Shown in pieces: positions 46,740 through 60,114 of a DNA stretch of 64,000 nucleotides (position 1 is its first letter; each line of letters begins with the position of its first letter). The position numbers and the translations under genes were made by a program. The DNA is from Acanthacorydalis orientalis. Taxonomy: Eukaryota > Arthropoda > Insecta > Megaloptera > Corydalidae. Location of the stretch: the NCBI GenBank assembly GCA_034766995.1, contig CM068315.1:12679010-12743009 (forward strand). The letters are read 5' to 3'. Below the pieces are notes generated by a model. It did no database searches, had not been told where the DNA came from, and saw nothing but the letters and a program-made list of their open reading frames with translations.

Positions 46740-47212
46740 TTGTGTACAAATTTATTCGGTGCCTTTTTATAGAAAATGAATGTTTACTGAAAGACAGAAC
46801 ATATTTCAATCCTCAAAATATCCCATATTATTTTAAATAATTTTGTTCCATTTATCGGGTAACGACGAATTCCTTGTCGAAAATAATATGGTGTCTTTAT
46901 GCATTTATTTTTTTGGTCTTAATGCATTTTCGGATCTCTTCCACTGTTTTAGCATCTTTTTGTATAATTTATGCGACACAAAACCTTTCGCCAAAACTGA
47001 ATAAATCATTTCCAATGCATTTATGCTGCTTTTCGGACGTCATCGTGTTCACTACTATTTCTTGAGGTTATCCCAACCGCTTAGCTAGATATATACTCTT
47101 TTTGAACGTTAGGTTTGGCACTTAAAAATCTTAAAACGACAAGAAAGTATTTTAATTTGAAACAGTTATGATTGATTCAATTTAAATGTACATAATTAAT
47201 TTGTACACCTAA
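46740..47212 (-). mobile_element. Internally deleted mariner-type element, inverse relative of 6724-7270
   Basis: The high end, inverted, reads TTAGGTGTACAAATTAATTA, followed by ATTGAATCAATCATAACTG, both shared with the 6.7-kb copy. The low end is GTGTACAAATTTATTCGG. The C-terminal transposase relic is on the minus strand (KTKKINA region, then a frameshifted 'DKEFVV.R'). The two copies share the same deletion limits, so they come from one non-autonomous family. Confidence 0.65.
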
Positions 47213-47883
47213 TAAATATAATTTCTACAAAAAATATGCACAAAAATAAATCAATTGTTAATAATAAAAAATAATAGAATAATTTATATATATTTAAGAC
47301 AATAAGCTAAATTTTATTTTTTTATCAACGTTATTTATAACGTTTACATTCTAATACTACCACACTGTTATGATAAATTAAATTCAATCCTCAACAAGCA
47401 CGTCCGAACTATTGTTTTTTAATAAATATTATTCATTAAAAAAATCGATTAATCAAACATTCATATATCTTAAGTTTTTAGTATCCTAAAAGATATCTAA
47501 TTAAAAATCTATTGAAGGAACATTTTAATGAACTATACATGGGGCTGTATTACCAAAATGGAAATAAGTAAGTTGATTTTTTTACTCCAACAAACATTCC
47601 TTCTGTAATGCCGAACTGTTGATCTTTCATACATAAACAATACAAGTTTAACTTTCAGATCACGTAAATTACGTTCAAATATTATGAGAATAAACAAACA
47701 ACAAATTCACTTGACGAACATATAAGCCACACGCTCGTTCAACTGCGCTCATCCCAATTACAATTTATCAACGGTGACCTGGAAACGTATAAATTAGAGA
47801 CATTTAATTACATAGTATCTCGAACGAAGACAACTCTCTAAACTTCCACATATACGTTATACATAAATGCATACATAATACAC

Positions 47884-47942
<59 letters not shown>

Positions 47943-47946
<4 letters not shown>

Positions 47947-49424
47947 TGGCCATTTTACAACTTTACAACTTTAAATTGAAATTATTTTCCCAGTAAATAA
48001 AAAATATTTTATAATATTCCATAAATACTTTATTTGGACCTTTCAATTATGTGTGAAATATAATGTCCGCCAAATGACCACCTCTTGCTGCGGCACATAT
48101 GTGTGCTCTTTGGATTACATTTTCACAAATTTCAGATATATTCCGTTTACAGCTTCTCTGACATTGTCCGTAAGCTGTTCAATAGTCTTTGACTTGTTGG
48201 CATAGACGCGTCCCTTAAGATAGCACCACAGAAAAAGTCGGCAGCTGTCAGATCAGGAAATCTTGACAGCCAATCAATGTCACCTTTTCTCGAAATTAAT
48301 TGATCTGGAAACATCCTCTTTAACATTGCGATTGTGTGTCGTACTGCGTGACATTTAGCCCCATCTTGATAAAATAAACATGTTTTTAAAGCCCAACTCA
48401 TTTATTTGGTGTAACAAAAAATTGTTGTTCATGTCACGGTACCTATCGCCATTCGCCATTACAGCATTATCCGTATTATCTTCGAAAAAAAGATCCAATT
48501 ACATCTCCGGGCCAAATTCACAACACACTGTTACTCTATAAGGATGCAAAGGTCGTTCATGAATTAACCTAGGATTTTCACTACCCCAATACCGGAAATT
48601 TTACTTATTAACAAACCCACTGAGGTCGAAATCGGCTTCATCGCTCATAATAATTTCCTGATAGAAATTTGGGTTATCATTCTATTTGCGTAGAATGAAA
48701 TAACATAAGGTACGACGTCGTAAAAGGATCCATAACGAATTTCCGCATCTACACTGATGAAGTATCATATAAGAACTGTCAAAAATGGCGGCTTAACCTC
48801 TTGTGCTTGTATCTTTTAAAAAAAAAATAATGCATACAAAACCGCTATTTAAATTAAGAGGAAGTACGAAAAGTCACACAATTTTTTTTATTCAACAAAA
48901 TAAACTTCATTTTATTTCCAAAGTATTCTTTTAGCGTAAGACCCGGATGTCTTCGGATAGGACAGTGTTGTATTTATTTTAACAAGGTTTCGCAATAAAA
49001 TTGTATCGATTTTAATAAATAAAAATAGTTAAAAATATTTTTTTGATGTTTTATAATACTATTTATATTTTCTTACATAAAAAATAAAAAAAATTGTAAA
49101 ATTACGAAAATTCTGGAGATAGCAAAAAAATACAATTATCGGAAAGTTATTTAAGATTTATATGGTCAACTATAATATTTTAAAATAGCATAAATCATTT
49201 TGTCTAATTAAACATAAACAAAATTTGTCATCAATTATTTTATCAATTATACTTGCAAATAATAAAAAAGATAGACGATATTATTAATCTTTATTAATTT
49301 ATATAATCATTGCACGAGTCTAGCTCGTGATTAAATGATATACTGTTTTTGCATTTCACGAGTCAGGCTAGTAATTCATGCACAAGGGGTTAAACAAGCT
49401 GTAAAATCGTAATTTGGCCACCTG
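47943..49424 (-). mobile_element. IS630/Tc1/mariner-superfamily transposon, decayed
   Basis: The left end AGGTGGCCATTTTACAACTT and the right end, inverted, AGGTGGCCAAATTACGATTT are matching inverted repeats, each bordered by TA sequence. The 1.48-kb length is near complete. The transposase reads on the minus strand in the left half. The right half (48.8-49.4 kb) holds no recognisable N-terminal domain. Confidence 0.75.
48050..48680 (-). pseudogene. Transposase catalytic domain, frameshifted
   Basis: Minus-strand order: MSDEADFDLSGFVNK (first acid region), NFRYWGSENPRLIHERPLHP-like sequence split by stops, LFYQDGAKCHAVRHTIAMLK (second catalytic acid in the QDGA..H motif) and FPDQLISRKGDIDWLSRFPD then LTAADFF (third acid in the sRSPDLt..DFFLWG motif). 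After a frameshift comes RVYANKSKTIEQL. This is the common insect 'transposable-element-type DDE' protein with QDGA and SPDLT signatures. The 84-codon frame at 48401-48147 is the longest unbroken piece. Confidence 0.8.
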
Positions 49425-49428
49425 TATT

Positions 49429-49431
<3 letters not shown>

Positions 49432-49479
<48 letters not shown>

Positions 49480-49575
49480 TATATATGTATATATATGTAT
49501 ATATTATATATGTATATATATATGTATATATATATGTATATATATATGTATATATATATGTATATATTATATATG

Positions 49576-49613
<38 letters not shown>

Positions 49614-49614
49614 C
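49432..49614. repeat. Higher-order TA microsatellite with phased TG interruptions
   Basis: Pure TA passes into GTATATATATAT-type units of about 12 bases with regularly spaced G, and a larger GTATATATTATATAT unit that recurs several times. It borders the right end of the 47.9-kb transposon. The open frames on both strands (YIYMYI patterns) are artefacts. Confidence 0.9.
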
Positions 49615-50674
49615 ATAAACATTCTCCGTAAATTCGAAATTTATATGTTTAATGTATAGAATATCATATAAATTTTACGATGTCTTTAACAATATATGAA
49701 ATCCGGAAATTAAAGCAAACATAAAAATATATATTTCTTCCAGTTTATTAATATCCGGCACGACTATTATATATCGTAGTATATTTTCATAAACAAGCAC
49801 ATGTATCGCAAATAAATTTACTTTGAAGTTATGAAAGTAATTTCAGTAAACAGCTATTTATTGCTTCATAACAGGATTAAAAAATATACATATTTTACTT
49901 CCCTCCAAAAAAGTCACGCAAATTAAAACACCTTTAAAAAGTGTGTTATAAAAAAATAATTATTGTTTACACATTATTATTGTTTTCACAAGACAATTAC
50001 ACTTTTATTTTTTTAATTTTTATGCAATTAATATTTTAAATATTATTTTATGTGTTTAAATATTAATCTCACACTTTTTTTTATTAAACAATCTTTAAAA
50101 TTATTAAATAAATAATGATAATTAATTTTATATAATCTTATTCTTTTCTCTTTAACAAAACTGTCATCTATAGGTTATATTTCTTTGTCTAAATTTGATA
50201 TAATAATATTTCTTATATAAATCTAATCTTTGACATGACAAAATATGTATTAAAAATCATTTTATATAAAAATGTAATATATGTAAAAAAATGTAATATA
50301 AATGTAATAATTAATGTATGATTTACAAAAAAAATACTACTTATAATAATGTGTGGTTATAATAAAAAAATGTAAAAAAAATATTCCATAAGTTCAATCC
50401 GATATGAACGAATCTAACTGAAAAAGGACTGAAATGAATGTTTTACAAGGACATATTGTGAGCATGTTATCTGTTTCGAGTAGAGTGCTCACGTATTGAG
50501 TGAACAGTCATCCGACAACTGTTAAAATATTGACAAAAGGAATATCTTGAATATATAATGATCTGTTAAAACTTTTCTAGTAGTTGTTTTCTTCGAACAA
50601 CGACCGTTTTACTTAAGTTAAATCTACATATAATGCAATCAAGTTTATATCGGTTCAGTTATTATATATGCACT

Positions 50675-50732
<58 letters not shown>

Positions 50733-51389
50733 AGAAACAAAAATGATATTTAAAAGCTGCTAAATGAAATAATTATATAAAAAAATTAAATTCATCTCAT
50801 TAGTAAAACAAATAAATTTATATTTATGGAATGAAATCTTACAATTATTATATTTATATCTTTAATTTATAAATTTTATATAAAAGAATCATTGATTTTA
50901 GAATTTTAACATATGAATCAATGTTAATGTATCACTAATTAATGTTTTAAATAACGTAATGATTGCTAAATTCCAATATTAATGTTTACGGTTTAATATT
51001 AATAACTAGAGAAGATAATTTATTAAATATACGTTATGTAAATTACGAAAACTATTATTCCCGACTAACATTCATTTAGGTTTATATAATATCCTTATTC
51101 GAGATTAAAATTTATCGATCAGTAAACTATTCTCTTTCCTTGAGAACTTCACTAGCTCTTCAACTCATTGATGAAGTCTGTACTTCATTTTTATTACACA
51201 TTTACTTCATTTTTTTCATATTTATATTTTCATTTTATATGTACAATGTATCTGAAACGTACATCATGTATATCTTTTTTACAAAACCAACAATTAAGTT
51301 ATTAATGAATTGTGGCATCAATTACAAAGCTTATATTTAAGTTATGAAAACTAATTTGATTTCAGTAGTGTCTATTTTTTCATTCTCTC

Positions 51390-51394
<5 letters not shown>
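49615..51394. other. AT-rich sequence, no gene seen
   Basis: (TA)n at 50671-50730. A 66-codon plus-strand frame at 51140-51340 is hydrophobic (F, I, Y) as expected of random AT-rich DNA. Confidence 0.5.

Positions 51395-51450
<56 letters not shown>
51395..51450. repeat. (CT)n-(TA)n compound microsatellite
   Basis: About 25 bases of CT run straight into about 30 bases of TA, ending exactly at a mariner left end. The same arrangement stands near the mariner at 30.37 kb. Confidence 0.9.
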
Positions 51451-51456
<6 letters not shown>

Positions 51457-52020
51457 TTGTAGAAAAATTATTGCGGTTTTTGTTTCTGAATTCTACCCAT
51501 ATTTTTTTTCAATGAAATTGTCATTTCATCGTATTCATGTTAATATTATTTTAAAGTGCATTTTTCGGTTTGTATTTTGGTAACTACAACTATCGTTTTA
51601 TTATTAATTTTACTTCATATTGGGCTATTGACTGAAAGATGGAGAAGAAGCAAATAACATTATTTTTTGTATCAGTGCAAAACGGGTGACAAAGCAGTAG
51701 AAACTGCTCGTAAACGAAATAATGCTTTTGGTGTGGATACTGTTAAGGAATGTTCGGTGTACTGTTGGTTCCAAAAAATTCATGCTGGGGACGAGAGCAT
51801 TGAAGATGAAGAAGGTCGCGAGCATTCTTCTTCAATTCATAACGACCAACTGAATTCGTTAATTGAATCAGAACCATGCACAACAATTCGAGAGCTTGCA
51901 CAAAAGTTAGGTGTTAGTCGTCCAATTCTGCACCAGTTAAAATAACTAGAAAAATCAAGAAAACTGTAAATGTATATGAATTTGAAGGTCATAAACCGCA
52001 ATTATTTTTCTATCAATCTA
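51451..52020 (+). mobile_element. Non-autonomous mariner copy (51.5 kb)
   Basis: Left end TAAGGTTTGTAGAAAAATTA; right end CCGCAATTATTTTTCTATCA and ATCTAA. Same family and internal deletion as the 19.8-kb copy. TA repeats lie on both sides. Confidence 0.8.
51638..51945 (+). pseudogene. Truncated mariner transposase, one frameshift
   Basis: The family's start region (MEKKQITLFF) is separated by a frameshift near 51670 from a 92-codon open frame. That frame covers KAVETARKRNNAFGVDTVKE, the linker IHAGDESIEDEEG and the second helix-turn-helix TIRELAQKLGVSRP. As in its relatives, there is no catalytic domain. Confidence 0.7.
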
Positions 52021-52026
52021 ATATAA

Positions 52027-52076
<50 letters not shown>

Positions 52077-52691
52077 ACATATGTGTATGAACCAATCAAG
52101 TAAAAAAGAAGATTTTCCATAATATAACCTATTTATACATATATTTCTACATGTGAAACTATAATTATCGGCTAAATTAAAAAATTATCAGAGTTTTACA
52201 CACTTAATATTAATAGGTAACATTCTGTATTAATTTCTTGCTGTATGCCAGTCCATGATGTGTTAGCTATATTTTTATTCAGTATTTATCTTTGTAATCA
52301 TCTTTGTCAATTTAAATTGACAAAAATGATTGCAATTGAACATTTAATATACATTGGCTTTAAATTCTTCTGTACTTTTAAAACATTATTTTTTTAAAAA
52401 CCCTAACTTCATGTCTGATTTTTTGATTCATTTGTACTAAATAAAAGTCCATTTCCTTGAAAATATGATGACAGTAATATATTTTCAGTAAAAAAAATGA
52501 ACGACAAATTCTAGCATTTTAAATCGTCTGTAAATTTTTATGTGAATAAAAGTGAGATATGGCAGTATAAATTATACATATATACATATATACATATATA
52601 TATATATATAGTATACATTTCTACCAACACAAGTACAAAATAATAAAAGTAAAAGTAGAAAATAAACACATAGTATTATGAAATACATGCG

Positions 52692-52739
<48 letters not shown>

Positions 52740-52754
52740 GTATGTATATATATT

Positions 52755-52841
<87 letters not shown>

Positions 52842-52961
52842 ATGAAATAAATCCTTTTTTTGATTGAATAATTCAATTGAATAATTGAATAGTTATTACT
52901 AATGAAAATTAGTTTTTCAAAATAAAGAAAAATGTGATATATATATATAATTTCAACGAGT
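52021..52961. repeat. Region rich in TA arrays
   Basis: TA tracts at 52027-52069, 52579-52611 and an extended one at 52697-52845 with TTTATA interruptions every 20-40 bases. No coding content. Confidence 0.8.
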
Positions 52962-53370
52962 CAGTCCAGAGTTTCTCAAACTTTGTGATACACTGACCTT
53001 CTAACATACTATTGATTTATGGAGACATTCTCCTGTTCTTCCATGAGACAAAAGTTCAATTTTTAATATGTAATAAAAACATATTAAATAATATTTATTA
53101 GAAATAGATTGATAAATTTATTAAAAGATTATATCATATTATGTAATCTTCTCTTAGCCTTTTTCACTCCAAGCAATTAGGCTATACAGCAGATCAGAAG
53201 TTTCTCTACTACGAATTAGGATAAGAGTGTCATAAACATTTAGAAAACATATAATACCGCTTATCAATGTTTTTATCTATAAATGATAAAATGTGGACAG
53301 TGGCTCTAGCTGTAAGAGTAGAACGCCTTCAACCCTAGACAGTACAGCTGGTCTAGTGAGTGCAAAGAGT
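52962..53370. mobile_element. Possible hAT-type non-autonomous end
   Basis: CAGTCCAGAGTTTCTCAAAC followed by TTTGTGATACACTGACC has the form of 'CAG.GGTTCTCAAACT...GACC' left ends of hAT MITEs. No matching right end is obvious, so the extent is a guess. Confidence 0.35.
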
Positions 53371-54520
53371 TAATATGAAGAATGAGCTAATTTATTTTTA
53401 TATCATTTTTTTAAATATAGATGTTATAGTCTGAGTATACAGTGCAATTTCTCTTTCAATAATACATTCAGACTGTTTTTTTTTATAACAGCAACTACAA
53501 AAAAGCATGAATTTCAAAATCGATAGTATTATTATTAGCCTTGAATATAAGCTATTTATGAATGAAAAAGAAACAACTTGTCGGATTATTTTTACCGAAG
53601 AAAGTGTTGACATATGGGTGAATTAATATTTAATATTTGCTATGAATGAAGTTGATTTTTTATTTTTTCTATTTTATTTTTAATTCAAATACGACCACTA
53701 GGTTGTAAAATTTAGATACAACAGGACATTTGTTAAATTTATAGCCCCAATTTAGATGTAACGAGGAATACATAAACCTTAACATTTTATACAAACTCAT
53801 ACATACATACATACACATGCAATATCTAAAAATATTTACTCCAATGATTATTTAAAATTCTAAGATTTAAAATGAAAGGGAATAAATATTCATATATACA
53901 TATTAAAACATTGTAACAGATATATCTTCATAATGTAAAGATATTTTCAATAATAAAGAATTTAATGGAATTAAATTACTGAACAACATTTATTCCAATT
54001 ACGTTTTCATATTTCGTACGAAATTTCCTCTGCGTAATGCTTAATTGAAAACATACAAGTTCACATTCATAATATTTTTCCTTTCAACCGAATGCACGAT
54101 CATTATAGATATTTTTTCCTTCTTATATAATATTATTAAGTCTTATTTTTAGATTTATACACGTATTGATTCAATGAAAGGGCAAACACTGGCATAAAGG
54201 TTAAAGTTCATACATGAATATCTATTTGGATTTTTTTTTCAATATGTACTCTTAACAATTTTGATTATTTCGTTTTTTTCTCATTCTCAGTTCGAATAAT
54301 AGCACTTTTAATTTAAAGAAAAACTTCCAAAAAAAAATGAAATAAATAGTGTTTTTATCTCTTTTCTTAAATTAATGATTTTATATAGCATTATAGATCT
54401 TTGATATTTTAATTATATTAAACTTTCTATATTTTATTTGAAAATTTTAGTCTGGTAATAACTTTGATTGAAATAAAATTAATTTATCATATAATAATAA
54501 TACATAATTCTTATTAAATA
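53371..54520. other. AT-rich sequence, no gene seen
   Basis: Short ACATACATACATACA run at about 53800-53815. A 71-codon minus-strand frame (53613-53398) shows no domain. Confidence 0.45.
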
Positions 54521-55862
54521 CAGTCAAGTTTTTTTGATACAGTAGATACGTCCCACATAAAACATGTGTAGAAAAATTACAAAAGAAGACATAAATTATG
54601 CAGAAAAATTAGGTATACGTTCCATAATTTTCTAAAACCGCATAAAACCAAAGCAATGAGTTAAAATAAACCCAAAATCGCATAAGAAAATATGAAAATT
54701 CAGAAAAATAAGAACGACTAAAAACTTTTTTTAAAAATCTAAAATAAACTGATATAAAACTTAAAATAAGTTGATTTTAAAACTTTATTCATTTAATTTT
54801 ATTGAAATATAACAATTATTTTTACATTTTTTCTTGAGAATTATCATCGATATCTGATAATGTTCGGCACCATTTGTGGAATGATGCGAAATCACTCTCA
54901 TTACTAGAAGAGCTAGTCAGTGCATTAGGTCTGCATAGTAAAGACATTGGTTCTTCACAAACAATATTAGCGCCAATTTGAACTCATTCTGCATTATTTT
55001 TTTCCTCTGACAATATAATCAGTAATTAAACTTTGCAAAGATGATTTAATGAATTCATTCATGAATTCATTCAAAATTCATTTTATGTAGTTCGCGATAT
55101 CTAGACATACAATCCTTCAGCTCATATTGAAATTTAAAGGTTCGTTCAAAATTTGTGTCATAAAAAAGAAAATGATTTTTCAATTTATTTCAAAATTGAA
55201 AACCTTCTCGAATTATATTTTGAGTGTGGGGGATAGGTTTTTCTACCGCTTCACTATCGTCTTCTGCATCTTCGACGATATCTAAAGTAATATCAATAAC
55301 ATCATCGTCACTTAAAGCATTATCCACAAGCAAATCGTCGATATCATTCTGGTTAAAGGTATCAACATCTTCTTCTCCACCAATTTCACGTATAAAATTA
55401 ATGATTTGAACTGATAATGTCAATGTTTGAATCATTACACTGTTTGCAACACATCCAGGCTAAGCTACTTTCTAGCAAGCATTTAAAGTTTGTGATCTTA
55501 TTTCAGCGATAGCAGATACAACATGATTTAAACAGTTAAAAAAATTTTTTTTTCAATTGTGTAACTGTTAATGACACATTTTCTAATTTATCCAATATAA
55601 ATTCATAAGTGCCCTTAACGTAATATTTTTTAAAAGTATTAATTATTCCTTGATCTAATGGCTAAATATAATGCTTGTTGTATTGGGTGGAAAAAAATAC
55701 TACCTGCACATTTGGATGTTCTAAATATGGATGATCTGGTACATTGTCAACAATTAATAGAACTTTAAAATCGAGAGCTTTCTGTTTCATATAATTTGTA
55801 TGAAATATGCACTGCATAACTTCAAAACCGCATTAAAAAGATGCGCATAAAAAAGACAACTG
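54521..55862 (-). mobile_element. Tigger/pogo-type transposon, decayed
   Basis: TA flanks on both sides. The left end CAGTCAAGTTTTTTTGATAC and the right end, inverted, CAGTTGTCTTTTTTATGCGC are imperfect inverted repeats. Repeated CGCATAAAA / GCATAAAACC words occur near both ends. At 1.34 kb it is shorter than a complete Tigger, and the N-terminal DNA-binding part is missing. Confidence 0.75.
55000..55790 (-). pseudogene. Tigger-like DDE transposase, C-terminal half
   Basis: Minus strand: LDFKVLLIVDNVPDHPYLE (catalytic D in the LLLDNAPGHP motif), then VQVVFF (the V.v.FLPPNTT strand, frameshifted), a disrupted segment, and an open frame at 55435-55190 starting MIQTLTLSVQIINFIREIGG with acidic DIDDLLVDNALSDDDVIDIT, the 'v.ELLe.h..eLt.edl.el' helix of Tigger proteins. 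Stops lie between the blocks. Confidence 0.75.
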
Positions 55863-57208
55863 TATATAATTATGAAAAAGGAAATAAGAACAAAATTTTA
55901 AAGTATTATCTATTCTACATAGAAAATTAGCATGAAGATTTTCAAACTTACATATTCACAGTAAAAAAAAAAAGTATTCTCTCATTTCTCATTTTTAATT
56001 AATATTTCAAATAAAAACGCACACAGATAAATATATAATTACGAAAAACTTTCATAAAATACTATTTTTATACACATATCCTTAAAAAAATGTGCGCGTT
56101 AAAATAACAAAGAAATATATTTTTCTCATTTAACTTAAATTTCTCACCACTAGGTAAAAAAAGAGATCTCTAAAGAACTTATGACTCAAAAGTATAAAAA
56201 GTTCTGCGTTGATAAGTACAGCTCGTGTATTTTATAAGTACTACCATATAACGAACCATGCTGTAATAAAAATTGTTTTATTGTTATTGTAGTACAAGAC
56301 TCGCGTATTACTCAACAGAAGAAAAATAAAAAGGCAGATATGTTTCTCTTTATTGTTTCTTTTTCCAACTCGTGATTAAAAAACAACATTACAGTTATAC
56401 ATACATCTGTATTACGATGGTCTAAAATAATAATGACAACAGAAATACAGCGATGTAAACATAACAAAAAAATACATATCTATAATAGACTTCTCGTCGA
56501 TTAATTGAGTAGAACTAAATAACAGCCATAACGACATGATTTGAACAAAAAATACCGATTAGTTATTTACCGTGCTTAATCATCAAATATAACTGTAGTA
56601 AATCTCTGTTAAACTTAAAGTTCCTTAATGCTTATAAAGATTTAGTTTCGTATATCTATAACTTAGAAAGTTGAGAAATATTGTGTACTCTAATTACCGT
56701 TTGACGAAAACTGTATCTCAAATTAACAAGTATCATAGTTAAACAAATTAACTTAGTACGACGATTAACCAAGAATGTCTATTTGCTGTCTATACACATT
56801 TAAAATGTACCACTTTAAAGTTCATACAATAATTACAGACCCAATTCTTAAGACTTAATCCTGTTAAATTATTTCGTTTGAAATGAATTCAACTAGTTAG
56901 AATATGAAATTCACGAAACACTTCCAAAACTTAAAACTTTTCTCTAATAATAACATGTGAGAATATTTTCATACTAAAATAAAATGGTATCAACATAAAT
57001 AACTAAAATTGGAAAAAAATGTAGGAATTTATCAAATAAATTCTTAATATTTTAAATGATATAATATTTTAATGATAATATTTTTAGATGATTAATACAA
57101 GTCTATATTTTACAACAAAACAAATAAAACACCGTATATTGGATGTTATTACATATATGCAAATTATTTTAATTGAGAATATATTTAATTTATTATAGCT
57201 TCAGTATC

Positions 57209-57248
<40 letters not shown>

Positions 57249-57940
57249 GAATATAAACTTTAATATATAATTTTAATTAGAGTCAAATAGGAGAAATATT
57301 TCATGCAAAACATTTCCAATATATTGAACTCCCTTTACAGAATTATTGATATAATTTATTAATAAAACGTTTTGATAATTAAAAATTTGATATTATTTAA
57401 TAAAAATTTTCCTCTCAATAATTATTTCAAATATAAAAACATGAAAATTAATAAAAAAATGTACTCTTTATCAATAAACGACATAAAATTTAATATTATT
57501 TCCTAACATTAATATTTCATATGAAACATTTATCACAATTTCGATCTGTTTTAATCCTGATATTAATATGTAATTTATTCAGATAAATTCAATGTTTAAA
57601 TACGATTTCGTATGCATAGAAACATACATTGAATTTGACTAGTTTAGCATTTTTTTGTTTTCTTTATTTATTGTTTTGTAATCTTTTATAGTTGAAAATA
57701 TTTTTTTCGAATACATATTTATTATAAGTTTATTATGATATATATTTAATAGTATTAAATATATACCATAATAATTCTATATTAATAACAATTATTAGAA
57801 TTATAAATTTTTCTCGCATTGAATTCTAAAGATAATATTCATAAATTAAATTTACAAAACTGTCACATTACTTGAATATAACTCAGTATTTTTATTCCAT
57901 TAATTTAGTGTAAAATAACATAGTGTTTCTAGTACTAATT
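55863..57940. other. AT-rich sequence, no gene seen
   Basis: The first kilobase is slightly less extreme in A+T but has no open frame above 60 codons. (TA)n at 57212-57246 closes it. Confidence 0.5.
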
Positions 57941-57948
57941 TTGTTTAA

Positions 57949-57985
<37 letters not shown>

Positions 57986-59310
57986 CACATTTGGCACATA
58001 AAACGTTATTGTGGAAATGTTTGTTTATTTAAATTAATTAATGTTTATTTAAGAGGACATTTTTGTCAACACTAAATTTGTATACAATTTAAATAGCGTA
58101 CTTATTTTAAAATAATGTACATATATTTTTATTTGCAAGTATATTCAGTTGAAATACTAAACACAACACTTTACATATAAAACGTTATATCATTTAAACT
58201 GAATGTGAAACAAATTTTCAATCTGAATCAAATTGAATAATAATTATTTAAATTTACTTCTGTAAATGATCATTATGTCTTCTATCACTGTCTGAATTAT
58301 CGGAGTGCATTTATGTATTATGTTTTTAAAGCTACAATGGGTACCATTCTGTTCGTTATATTGGCCTGAGTAATGTATTTTCATGAAATAAATAGGTGAC
58401 ACTAATTGTTGTAATACACAAGAAATATTGGTGTGTAATTTAAAAATATATAGAATTACTCTGGGTGTTAGTTACGTTAGCATTGTTCGTAATAAAAAGA
58501 AAATAAATATAAGTATACTTCTATCAGAAACGTTATTATTAAAATAAAAAAAAATTGTAAAATAATATTTACGATAAGTTTTCTATAATAATATACAAAA
58601 GGAAAATAAATAAACAATTAATTTTACAATTTGTACTTAAGTATCATTTTTTAAGCTTTAATTCTGGATAATTTCATTAATTAATAAATTTTTGTAGTTA
58701 CATTTGTTTATTATTACAAAATAAAATCTGAAGTGAAGTAAACACCAAACATTATGGACGCATTACCATAATCCAGTTAAGAAACTAGGGATAAATTCAC
58801 TTTTACATATGATTTTCTTATTCTTCACACAACCAGATTATTTTCTGATCAAAATTGATGAAATGTTCAACAAAAAAAAATATAGTTCTGTACCTCAATA
58901 CTTTAAAGATGATAGCATTCCATTTCAGTTTGTTTAAGCAGCAATTAAAAATGATAAATAATCAGTTATTGAACATTTTCAAAATGTTCACGATTTGTGA
59001 TATAAGAAATCATTTGTGAAAGTAGAATAATTATTCGAACGAATGCATTATTTATCATTTATTCGAAAATAAAACGTTAGTTTTTTTCCAAAAGTATAAG
59101 AAGCCTATTTTTTTCAAATTTTCACTGACTTTTAAACAACACAAAATCATTTTAACTATCTTCACCAGAATATAACCGAATATAACAAGAGTATAACTGA
59201 AGCTCAGTTTCAAACGTTTGTTGTATTTATTAATAATCTTCAGTACTTATTCTTCAAATATTGTATATTAACCTTGTTCTCAATGCCCTTTATCTTCAAT
59301 CCTCTTTATC

Positions 59311-59364
<54 letters not shown>

Positions 59365-59751
59365 AGAAAAAAAAAGAGATTTGATCAAAGATAAATTAAA
59401 TATTACAAAAAATGTAATTATTATAACGTAAACCAAAGAAAATGAAATAACATATTTTTACAGTGTATAGAAGACCATACTATTTATTTAGGAAATTTGA
59501 TTTATTAACTTGCAATACATACATATACAAAATGTGTATATATATATATATATATATATTTAATATTTTCTAATTCAAAACAAAAATTTATGAAAATACA
59601 GTTGAATGGAAAATATTCATTCTTATGATTTTAATGAACTGAATATGTTATCATCATATTATTACAAAATCTATAAAAAATTCATTTCACATTTTTCAAA
59701 AAATATTTCAATTTTGACGTAAGGCTTTACAGAAACTTAAACTTCAATACA
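57941..59751. other. AT-rich sequence with microsatellites, no gene seen
   Basis: (TA)n at 57951-57982, 59314-59362 and 59538-59561. The piece at 58860-59010 contains CATTTATTATT/AATAAATG type words only. No gene is recognised. Confidence 0.5.
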
Positions 59752-59968
59752 TTGTGTTTCAACTTAGGTTTCCACACGAAGTATTAAAAGAAAAACGCAA
59801 AAAAAACATTTTATCGCCTATTTAGTACTTTAGTTCAATTGTATTTTGGTATTGAATTGACTTAAAACACTAAATAAAAAATAATATATCTTTTCTTAAC
59901 CCCTACGCCCCCTTTTAATATTTTTAATATTTTTTTTTCTATGTAGAATCCTAAATTGAATCATCTAT
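59752..59968. mobile_element. MITE, second copy of the 42.1-kb family
   Basis: Left end TGTTTCAACTTAGGTTTCCA; right end, inverted, GATTCAATTTAGGATTCTAC. It keeps the internal 'agttcaattgtattttggta' word and its inverted partner, but has no retrotransposon piece, so it shows the short form of the family (about 215 bases). Confidence 0.6.
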
Positions 59969-60047
59969 GTAACCAATTTAAAACTGATTTACAAAAATAG
60001 AATATTTAATTTAAAAATGTTTTTTAATTTCAATAAATACTTTTACT

Positions 60048-60114
<67 letters not shown>

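Noticed and set aside
49376..49659. Open frames of YIYIYI or YIYMYI type on both strands
   Set aside because: They translate (TA)n arrays, which are open in several frames by composition. The same applies to frames at 8546, 16555, 18209, 25617, 27128, 39526, 41104, 43414, 46525 and 61465.
55224..55409. Serine-rich plus-strand frame
   Set aside because: Antisense of the acidic Tigger C-terminal helix on the minus strand.
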